Below, in pieces: positions 15,201 through 27,200 of a stretch of 64,000 nt of DNA. Numbering within the stretch: the stretch's first letter is position 1; every line of letters begins with the position of its first letter. The notes under the pieces were generated by a model. It did no database searches. It was not told the origin of the DNA and saw nothing but the letters and a program-made list of their open reading frames with translations. The translations under genes and the position numbers were made by a program. The stretch comes from Sinonovacula constricta. Lineage: Eukaryota > Mollusca > Bivalvia > Cardiida > Solecurtidae. The stretch spans positions 57,105,774-57,169,773 of the forward strand of contig CM017561.1 of the NCBI GenBank assembly GCA_007844125.1, in the 5' to 3' direction.

Positions 15201-18200
15201 TATCTTCCCTTGGTACATTAAGCATACCTTGTTATCTCAGTGTTGTCTGAGATTGTGTGCCAGGTAGATCCATCCCATCCCCACTATCTGCCCTTAATAC
15301 ATTAAGCATACCCTGTTATTTCAGTGTTGTCTGAGGTTGTGTGCCAGGTAGATCCATCCCATCCCCACTATCTTCCATTAATACATTAAGCATACCCTGT
15401 TATCTCAATGTTATCTGAGGTTGTGTGCCAGGTAGATCCATCCCATCCCCTCTAACTTCCATTAATACATTAAGCATACCCTGTTATCTCAGTGTTGCCT
15501 TAGGCTGTGTGCCAGGTAGATCAATCCCATCCCCCACTATCTTCCATTAATACATTAAGCATACCCTGTTATCTCAGTGTTATCTGAGGTTGTGTGATAG
15601 GTAGATCCACCCCATCCCCACTATCTTCCCTTGGTACAATAAGCATACCCTGTTATCTCTGTGTTGTCTGAGATTGTGTGCCAGGTAGATCCATCCCATC
15701 CCCACTATCTTCCCTTGGTACATTAAGCATACCCTGTTATCTCTGTGTTGTCTGAGGTTGTGTGCCAGGTAGATCCACCCCATCCCCACTACCTTCCCTT
15801 AATACATTAAGCATACCCTGTTATCTCAGTGTTGCCTGAGGCTGTGTGCCAGGTAGATCCATCCCATCCCCACTATCTTCCCTTAATACATTAAGCATAC
15901 CCTGTTATCTCTGTGTTATCTGAGGGTGTGTGCCAGGTAGATCCATCCCATCCCCACTATCTTCCCTTGGTACATTAAGCATACCCTGTTATCTCAGTGG
16001 TTGTGTGCCAGGTAGATCCATCCCATCCCAACTATCTTCCATTAATACATTAAGCATACCCTGTTATTTTATTGCTCTCCTAAATTCTTATCACAACACC
16101 ACCACAAGTTCTTTATTTACTACCAATTTTTCTACAGGGCTACTCGTTTCCGTTGGCAGCAACGTCCAATATCTGCTGCGGAGGCTGTGACAGAGTTTGG
16201 TCTGCGTGGCGTGTATATTGGGCCAGCATGTGACAGTCTGTGTGGAGGCCATGGTAACTGTGACCCTGACAACTACCCAGCATGCACTTGTGATGCTGGT
16301 CACACAGGAACCAACTGCTACCCCAGATATGTGAAGAATCCTGTGAGTTGGATTGTTGTTGTTTTTTATTATTTATTATTTATTTTCTGTTTTTCTTTTT
16401 TGTATGCTGATCCACACACCCCCAGTCCCCCACCCTACGTCACATGACATGACAAAGAAAGTTAAATTTAGTATCCAACAGTTTAGAGCAAATTTTTGTT
16501 TCTGAAACTACAAAGTCTTAACTTAAATTATGATTTTAATGAAGAAGTTGCTCTTATCTTATATTAAGATATTGTTACATGTATTTGATACAGACAAATT
16601 GTTTTCATACAAACTTTAAAAATTGCACCTTTTCTTCTGTGCTAGAGTGTGTGGGTGCCTCTGTCAAAGTATTGTTGACACATCTCCAGATCAATTCAGA
16701 TTGTTCTCATATTTAGCATAAAGAGACAAATTCAAATTTTAAGTAAATATCATTGCTGGATTATGGCCCTTTGTTACTCTCCTGCATAAGGAGATTTATT
16801 TAGTTGGGTTTATATGGGGGGCATAATTTTGTACACAGGTATTCTGTTGTTGTTGTTGTTGTTATTGTTTTAAATAAAAAAATATTGATCCTTTTGCTGA
16901 ATACTTTTTTTATTTCTATATTTTTACCTATGTTTATGTTGTTTTTTATTCTTAATTTGAATTGAAATGAGTTCAACTTAATTTGTAATAAAATGTATTA
17001 AAGCTAATTTGAAATTAAATATGTAAAAACATGATGAATCTTTGTTAATGACACATATCTCATTTTATATTATCAGACCACCTTGAAGGATGTTTTCACA
17101 CAGCCAGACATTGACAAGAGCAAGTGGTCGCTGGTGCAGAGTGGCACAGTGCAAGACCCATGCACAAAGTTGGTGGAGGGGTCGGCAATGGTACTTAATG
17201 GGCCAGGAATGCGGCAGCTTGTAACCACAGATATGGATCTCAGGGATGCTAAGTATGTGGATTGATGGTTTTATTATCACTGATATTTTTTTTTTGTCAG
17301 TATTAAAACTGTTATTTGGTCATTTCCCAATGTGAAAAAGTATACTTATTCCACTAATTGTACAGAAAAATTAAGAAGAAAAAAAATGCGTTGAGGGGCT
17401 TAGGTCATTAGGGTAGGTTTTTATGATAAAAGGATTTTCTATTATTATAAAGGGTTAATTGAAATACTTTGAGCTGTGTCACAGTATTTGAGAAGTTACC
17501 AATTTATGTTTTTGTAATTTTAAAACAAGTTGTAAATTACCGGTAATGCAATTTAAACAGATGGATTCTTTTGAGTCACACTTCATGTCATGTATGTTTA
17601 CTAAAACAGTCAATTAAAAAGCATAACAGTACAAAAATGGCCAGAAAGTGCCAAATTTTGCTGATATATCTAAAAGTAAATGTAAATTCTGTTTGTTAAA
17701 ATTTTGCTCATATATGCCAGATATGTAAATGTTTATTCAGATCTTATCTTATTACATTCTTTTTCAGGTTTGTCTGAATTTTGTTCAAACATGCATAGTT
17801 ATTAAACATTTATTTAAATATTGTGTTATCACATTTTCTTCCAGGTTTGTCCAGTACACTGCCACTGTAGGCGGACTAAGCAATGCCCCTGGGTGTGTCA
17901 TACCCCGTTCCCATGGTGACAGTGTAGTGCTGCAGTACAGTACTGATGGTGGGATCCAATGGCACACTCTCCACACTCTGGATTACACCCAGTACCTAAA
18001 GCCTCGCAGGGATTACATCAAGCTGCCTCAGGAGGCTCGGACAAAGAGTGCGAAGATTCGCTGGTGGCAACCAGTGTCAGATGACCCAACCGAAATTAAA
18101 CCCACCTGGGCGATTGATGATGTTTATATAGGTAATGTTGTTTTACATATGTAAGAGCCTCAGATACAATTGTGTCTGTTAGTGATTTACCTATTTATCT

Positions 18201-21200
18201 TTTTTCTATTAATGAATATAGTTGAGATAAATTTGTTTGTTTTTGCTTTCATATCTTGTTATTTGTGTTATTTTATGAACTCCCTAAATAATTAAAGTTT
18301 TATACAATTTTTAATATAAAATACACTTCTAAAACAAAAAAAGTTTAAACAATTTTTAAATTGACAATTAATAAAAATATAAAATAACTAATTCTCTATT
18401 TCACCTGTCCAACTGTGCATTGGTGTTCCTACCCACTCATTCTTCATCAACCAATAATAGTTGTTGTCATGTTGACCCGTATATTGCCAGTATGGCTTAC
18501 ACGTGAATATACACAATTAATTTACAAAACCATTATATTATAAAGAAAATGATCTTAACATAAAAGGAAACCAATGTTATATCTTTGTCTCTAGGAGGAC
18601 ATGAGGTGAATCCTGCCAAGTTCCAGATCAACTTTAATGAGTCGCTTGTTGTTAACGACCAGCCATGGGAGTTTAACCCATATGGTTACATAGATACTGA
18701 AGTGTGTAAGAGAGACGATAGTGTCATAATGTGGGACCAAGGATCTGGTGTACGCCATTTTACCACCTTGCAGACGATAGTACAGAGGGACTATATACTT
18801 CAGTTTAAGGTAGTCAGGATTGATGCTTATTTTATTTTTATATTTTATGGCATGTATAATTAATTAATATTAGGTAAATCTGGACAACTAAAAAACAAAA
18901 GTTGACCATTAATTCTTCAAGAATTCTTTTTTAAGATGGAAACAAAAGTTCTTAAGTTAAAATACAAATTGAGCTTACTTACAATATTTTGATTACTTAA
19001 AGTAGTCATCAACCCTCCTTGATTTAAGCACCATTTTTTTTATCTTGTTCTTTTCGCCATTAAATATGACCAATCATTACATTCACTTCCTTGCTTTAAA
19101 TGTCTCAATTCTGTCTTAGCACATACAACATGTCCTAGGATTGCCTTTTTATGCTCCCTGAAGGGCAAGTATATAGTCGCCACTCTGTCCATCCTGTTCG
19201 TCATAATTTTGTCTGGAGCATAACACAAAAACTGTAAGAGGTGTCAACATGAAACTGATCTTAATGAGAAGTGCAGTGTACAAAAAATGTAACTCTGTTT
19301 TGCATTAATGAATAATGTTACTGCCCTTTGTTATTTTTAATACTTAAATTTTGTCTTGAGCATAACACAAAAACTGTAAGTTATCCACATGAAATTTCAT
19401 AAGGAGAAGTGCCGTGTACAAAAAAACATAACTCTCTTTTGCATAGTTTAGGAGTTAATTACCTTTGTTATTTTGCATACTTTAATTATTTAAACACACA
19501 TTTTAAAAAAGTGCCCTTTGGGATTTTTTTTTTTTTTTTTTTGAGAGCGTCCATCAGTTCTACTGATTCTCTTGTTAATATGACTGTTCATTATTACTTT
19601 CTCTATTTGTAACTCCACTTAAAAAAAAACAATTGAGCTATTAAAATGACCCTCAGTGTTTGTTAACCTTTTTATAATGGTCCATGTCTTGAAAACCGTC
19701 AAAGATGTTCACTTTAAACTTGGACGACCTGTGAACTAGCAAAAGCAGCACCTGCTTCAAAAAAACCCAGATAACCCTTAAATTAAGCTGTCTATGGACA
19801 GCTCTTGTTTTAATATCTATTTACCAACATTTTCTCCATTTTTAATTGCCTTTGGATGCAGCCCTTGATAATTTCTTCTATTATTTTCTTTTTCAAACTA
19901 AACATTTCTCCTGTCACAGATTGCTGTTGGATGCAGCCATTCCTTCAACATTTGCCAACCGATGCCACCAGTGACACTCGTCTACAACACCAACCCATCT
20001 GTTGACAAATGGTATCATGTGACACCCCAATGTCTGCCCGACCTTAACCAACGCATGGACTGTCGACCCAACATGTTCCACATCGCCAGTGAATACACGC
20101 CAGACGCTTACCCAACCTGGACAAGAGTTACAGTCAGTCTACCAGAGAAGACATTCTCCAGGTGAGGCTTGGCAACAGATTTCTGATACTCAGAATTTTT
20201 TTTTATTCCTGTTTCACAATACAAATTTAATGACCTTTTTTACTGGAAAGTTAGATACTTTATTTAAGTGCAATTTAAAGTTCACCAATATTTGCCTTTT
20301 GTTTCCAGCAACATAGTATTCTCACATAGTTTTACAAAGCACAGTTAACATGTTGTCCTATGAGTTTGAGATTAAAGGTTTTCTTGGTGTACATTGACCT
20401 TACGCCATCTTAATGTTTTTAATTTTTATATTTCAGTGATAAATAACATGTGCTCAAACAATTTTATACTGCCTAACTTCTGCATTTTCAGCACAACAAG
20501 GTTTCGATGGATACAGGATTCACCGGATACAGATGCCCCAGGATGGGCGCTTGACGACATCTATGTAGGCGAGAGTTGTCCGGATATGTGTCATGGCCGA
20601 GGGGACTGCAAGGGAGGTTACTGCCACTGTGATGAGGGATATGCTGGTAAAGTTATTATTCCTACTTTATATATTTTAGGATTTTTTGTCACTTAGATTG
20701 TTTTAGTTTAAATTGAATCCTTAAGAATTTGGTCACTGTCACCTAAAGTTTATTTATAAACACTTACTATTTGCATGGATACAATTTCCAATACAGCTAC
20801 CTCTCTAACAGCGACTGAAAACAGTTTATGTTCAGCCCATTTTGAGCCAAGTTTAAGTTATATATTGACTTCTTTAAAAAATGTGTAATCAACTGATGCA
20901 AAAGATAATTAAAAAATATTTGAGTTGTAAAACAAATGTTTCAATGCACCTTGAATCTTGTTCTATGTACATATTATAGATCAATATGATATATTCCTCT
21001 TCGACATACTTCAGGTGACTCATGTATACCCGCTAAGAGGCTGTACACTCGTCTCTTTGAGTCATTTGAGGGTGGTATCTACACATCTCACTGGGATTGG
21101 GTATCTGGTGGTGGTATAGGGTTTGGTTGTGGTGCCCTGCTACCCTACGCCCACGGGAAAACTCTCTACTTCAATGGCTGTGGACTCAGAGAGGCAAGGA

Positions 21201-24200
21201 CAGTGGAGATGGACCTGAGGTCGGCAGGGTGTGTATTGAAGATTATACATTTTTGTTACCCTATAATTTAACATTTATTGAGTATGAAGCTGGAAAACTT
21301 AACACACATGCGAGAGAAAAATAGAGAATCATCTCCAGGAATTAAACTGAAGACCTCATGACCAACTGCTGCGGGATGGGAGTGGGGGTTGGGGGTGGAG
21401 TGGGGTTAATCTGCCAACTCACTAGTAAATATTATGGCTCAGTGAACGAACTACTGAACTACCAGAGAAACTTCCAAATGTTACAAAATGAGGTTTACTC
21501 TGGTAAACAGGCTACTGCAGTTTGCTCTGGCACCCAAGTTATTTGAAAGAAAAGGACAACCCTTGCTCTTGTTTTAAATTCTTGGATTTAAAATAACAAA
21601 ATAAGAATTCATACTTCATCATTTATGTAGATGTATTTGATAATTGTACTTTGCATTCTATATGATCTTTGAAATATATACTAAATAAACATAGAAGGAT
21701 TGTGACATGCATTATTTCCCAATGTATGAATGGTAAAATGGCATTTTTAGGTTGAATTATTTACGTTTATCCAGTCTTGTATTCTTATAGGTCTTACACA
21801 ATGTGATGTTTTTTTTCATGTTGACACATTTGAAAGTAAAAATCTTTTAGTTTTTTCTTCCTAAAAAGTATATAGAAGTTAATTTATTGAAAGTTTTTTT
21901 CATAACAATTATTGATAACAATAAATGATGTAAACTGTTGCTTCATTATGTTATTAAAAAAGGTAGGTAAATCGTATTAAGTATAATAAAATAAACCAAC
22001 ACATTTGAAACTTGTTTTTCAATGTTACATTTAATAAACGTGCTAGAATGGAAATAGATTTTGTTTTTTGATATATAGCATTATAATGCATGGTTTTTGT
22101 TCAAGTGCTTTGCAATCAATCATTCGGGCCCTTGACCTTTTTGATACGATTACTATGCATCATTATTTCTGGGATATATAACAAAAATCTAAAATCTTTT
22201 TCCTACTTTTTTGTTCATCAACATGTTGTCTGCATGGACCTACAGCATTATTTCTTACAATGAATTCAGAAGACAAATAAACCATTTTATTTATGTTGAA
22301 TCATTGTAGTCTAACTTGATATATTGTAGAATCTTAACAAAATACTTTTGAAAATGTCCTTTAATTCTCAATAAATAAACTGTTAAGTTCTATCAGCATA
22401 ATTCTGTGTGTTACCAGGAAGATAATCTTTGTGCTGCAAATCGGATGTAAGGCGCAGACACCTGAGTGTAATGTAAAGATCTCCGACGAATCCCAATACA
22501 GAGGAGTACTTTTGCAGTATTCCAATAACCATGTACGTACCTTTTTGTTCATTTACACCAGTGTTGTTCATTTACACCAGTGTTGTTCATTTACACCAGT
22601 TTTGTTGATTTACACCAGTTTAGTCACCAACTTGCAACTCTCAAGTAACTCATCACATGGATTTGAACTCTGGTAGAGGAAAGAACTTTAATCCTTTTAT
22701 TCATTGTTCATCTACAATTTTGAAAATTCACTCAACTTTGTTTTGTTTTAATGAGATAAAAGGATTCAAATAATTGTATGTTCAACTTGTAGTAATAGAT
22801 TTAAGGCTGAACCAGTCTACACAGAAACCCTTAGCCATGCAGATTCTGCTAATGATTGTGAATGGTTTATAAATGTGTAAAATTGCATATATATGCAGGA
22901 AAGGGTTAATAGGGGAAGGTCTTCCAGCTGACCTTTGGTGTACCAGAGCTTCTTCGTAGACATTTGTCCACGGTCTTCCTCCACCAGTCATAAAACTGTT
23001 TAGTTTTTAAGGTTGATTTGTTAGTTTTTGGGCGTTTTTTTATTATTATTTTAAATTTTCAGTTGTTAGGGTAATATCAACATTAACAGCTAAATCTTAG
23101 CCTACTAAGAATAAATTGATAAAATTAAAGCAAATAATGTGAGGGGTGCACGTGGCTGAGGGGTCAGAGTCACTGATTTAAAACTCTTTAGCCACTCACC
23201 AAGTGGGTTCGGGATGGGGTTGGGGCAAGAACTTTGATGTGGGGAGGTTTTCCAGCTAACCTGCAGTGCACAGGTGGTTCTATCCAAACATAAGTCTTAG
23301 GTCTTCCTCCGCCAGTAATTAGCTGGATGTCGCCAATATGACCCTATTTGTGTCGGTGGGATGTAACAAAACAATAACAAATTAAGATTAACCAGCTTCT
23401 GCTAGGAGTTTTAAGTACTAATTTTCTTTTTTAAATGTTATATTGCCCAGCATGATGTAAATTACTGATTTTTTTCAAAGGTTTATTAAAATTATCCATC
23501 ATCAGTTAAAAAGAAACATGTAATTGGCAGAAAGTGTTTAAAAGGTATAGACAGTTTCCATGTGATGTCATAGGCACTGATAAGACAGTTTAAGGCAGCC
23601 ATCTTTGAAGGCAGAAGCTAATGCAGGCCGAAATCTGGAAATATGTGCTGTATTTAACTCATGACTGTGGTTTTATTTTTCGGTCCATTTTACTGAATTT
23701 TATATCAAATTTAACAGCTTTTATGAAATATTTTAAATATAAAAACTATATTTTGATAGTTCAAAAGGTACAAAAATACAATAAAAAGATACACTGTTCA
23801 TTTTGTTTAATGATGAGCCAATAATTTTATTTATTTATTTGCATTAATTCTTTGTGCATTTATCAATTTTAAAAATATTGTAATGAATTTAAAAAGCTTT
23901 CCAATGGTGTATAGCTTTTAATTTTTGGACCACAAATGAAGCAATGACAAGAAAATAAGATAAGGGATCTTCACTGATAGTGGAAACTATCTATTGTTGA
24001 AAGACACTTTTGATGAAATTAAACTATACTGTTGAAACACAAATTTTATGGAACTAAACTATATTGTTGAAAGACAATTTTGATGGAACTAAACTATATT
24101 GTTGAAAGACCATTTTGTTGGAACAAAACTATATTGTTGAAAGACAATTTTGATGGTACTAAACTATATTGTTGAAAGACAGTTTTTATGGAATTAAACT

Positions 24201-27200
24201 ATATTCTTGGTTCCAAAGATTTTTTATTTAACCTTGTTTATGGCTTAGAATATTGTACAATACTATGACCAACTTCTTGATTGGCCATCTTTCTTGCTAA
24301 TACTATGACTGACTTCTTGATTAGCCAGCTTTCCTGCTAATACAATGACCCTCTTCTTGATTGGCCAACTTTCCTGCTAACACTGACCCACTTCTTGATT
24401 GGCCAGCTTTCCTGAACACTACAACCCACTTCTTGATTGGCCAGCTTTTCTGCTAACACTATGACCCACTTCTTGACAGGCCAACATGTCTGTTAACACT
24501 TTGACCCTCTTCTTGATTGGCCAGCTTTCTTGCTAACACTATAACCCACTTCTTGATTGGCCAGCTTTCCTGCTAACACTATGACCCACTTCTTGATTGG
24601 CCAGCTTTCCTGCTAACACTTCGACCCACTTCTTGATTGGTCAACATTTCTGTTAACACTATGACCCACTTCTTGATTGGCCATCTTTCCTGCTTATACT
24701 ATGACCCACTTCTTAACTGGCCAGCTTTCCTGCTAACACTATGATCCACTTCTTGATTGGCCAGCTTTCCTGCTAAAACTACAACCCACTTCTTGATTAG
24801 CCAGCTTTCCTGCTAGCACTATAACCCACTTCTTGATTGGGTAACATTTCTGTAAACACTATGACCCTCTTCTTGATTGGCCAGCTTTACTGCTAACACT
24901 ATGACCCACTTCTTGATTGGCCAGCTTTCCTGCTAACACTACAACCCACTTCTTGATTGGCCAACTTTCTGCTTACACTATGACCCACTTCTTGATTGGC
25001 CAGCTTTCCTGCTAACAATATGACCCACTTCTTGATTGGCCAGCTTTCCTGCTAACACTACAACCCACTTATTGATTGGTCAGCTTTCCTGCTAACACTA
25101 TGAACCACTTCTTGATTGGCCAGCTTTCCTGCTTGAACTTGAACGTAATAGTTCATGTGGATGAACATTTACATATAAAGTTTAATGCTGTTTCAGAAAA
25201 TGTATTATTTATTGTTATGAAATCAAATAATGTTTATTATCACCCCTCATCTTACCCAACAAATCTATTGGTTAGTCGAAATGAACACTACTCTTCTTGT
25301 TGTTACAGGGTGTTGACTGGCACCTTGTGGCCAGACATGACCCAGCTGATCATCTGACGCCCAAACGTGTGGCATACGATATCCCCTCAGGTGGGCGTGT
25401 GGTGGGTACGCAGTTTAGATGGTGGCAGCCGATACATGGAGGTGAAGGTCATGACCAATGGGCCATCGACCATGTGGAGATCGTCCCGTATGTATTACTA
25501 TTGCTTGCCCTTTTTAGAGCTCTTTATCGATGTAGATTACAATTTAAAACAATTTGTTTGAAGTACCCCATTCCCTGTTTTCTAATGATGTCTTAAATTA
25601 TTGCAGGCTACTCTTTAAATCAGTTAGGAAAATAATTTTGAATTTCATTTAAATTGCAAAGATCCTTGCCTTCCCTTTTCAGATTTTTTTTTGAGAAAAA
25701 AACACTTATTAATTTAAAGTTTAGTCATTTTAAGAAATATATTTTTAGCTCACCTGAGCACAACGTGCTCAAGGGGAGCTTTTGTGATACCGCTTCGTCC
25801 GTCATCCGTCGTTCGTCGTCATCATTTAAGCTTGTGAACACGCTTGAGGACACAGTTTTTATCCAATCTTCATCAAACTTGGTCAGAATGTTAGTTCGCA
25901 TGAAATCTTGAATGATTTCATTATTGGGTCACTTGGGGTCAAAAAGTAGGTCACTAGGTTAAATTTTAGGAAAACCTTGTGAACACTCAAGAGACCACAT
26001 TTATAGCCAATCTTCACCAAAACTTGGTCAGAATGTTTGTCTGCATAAAATCTTGGATGAGTTCGTAACTGGATCATGTGGGGCCAAAAAGTAGGTCACT
26101 AGGTCAAATCTTAGAAAAAGCTTGTGAACACACTAGGGGCCACACTTATAGGCCAACCTTCACCAAACTTGATCAGACTGTTTGTTTGCATGAAATATTG
26201 GATGAGTTTATTATTGGGTCATGTGGGGTCAATAAGTAGGTCAGTAGGTAAGATCTTAGGAAAAGCTTGTGAACACACTAGCGACCACATTTATAACCCA
26301 ATCTTCACCAAACTTGATCAGAATGTTGGTCTGAATGAAATCTTTTATTATTGGGTCACTTGAGGTCAAAAAGTAGGTCACTATGTCAAAACTTAGCAAA
26401 AGCTTGTGAACATACCAAAGACTCCATTTATGGCCCAATCTTCACCAAACTTGGCCAGCATGTTTGCCAGTATGAAATCTGACATATGTTTTGAAGTGAG
26501 TCATGTGGTTTCAGTATGTTATGTGGTAAAATTCTAGAAAATGTTATCAACCTAGTGGCCACACTTATGGTCCAATCTTCACCAAAGTTTTCTCAAATAA
26601 CTCTTAATTACTTGATGCCAGATTTGAGTCTACTAAAAGCCTGTGTCATCAGGTGAGCGATTAAGGACCATCATGGCCCTTTTGTTTACATTATAATATA
26701 AGGTGTGGAGATATTTGCTCTCTTTTTAAATAACATTTAATGAATTGCCAAAAAATTAAGGTCAAGTTTGCATTCCCAGCCATGTAATGGATAAAGAACA
26801 AAACAAGAAACTGATTAAAAAAAGCAAATTTGATCACTAGTTGCCAAATTTGCATTTAAAAATTACGGATTTTGGTAATACAACTACAAATTTAATGAAA
26901 ACATTTATGTAATGATATAACAATTGTAAAACTAACAGTAGGAGAGTTCATTGCAAACTATCATTCTAATACTATCAATATTTTACCTCTATAAACAAAG
27001 AAGCATTTTGTCGTGATAAACGATATATCACTGAATAATTCTGGACTATTTTACTGCAATAGAATAGCTGTTCCTTTTACTTTCCCTACCCATTTTTATA
27101 TTGTTGACCAACCTGACCTGTTGTGATCATTGTTCTATTAGTTAAATTTGACCTTACTAATAACATAAGTATTAAACTGTGATAAAAATAAAATGTGCAG

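Noticed and set aside
15580..15789. repetitive 69-codon minus-strand frame
   Set aside because: Product of the 84-bp minisatellite; other units are frameshifted.
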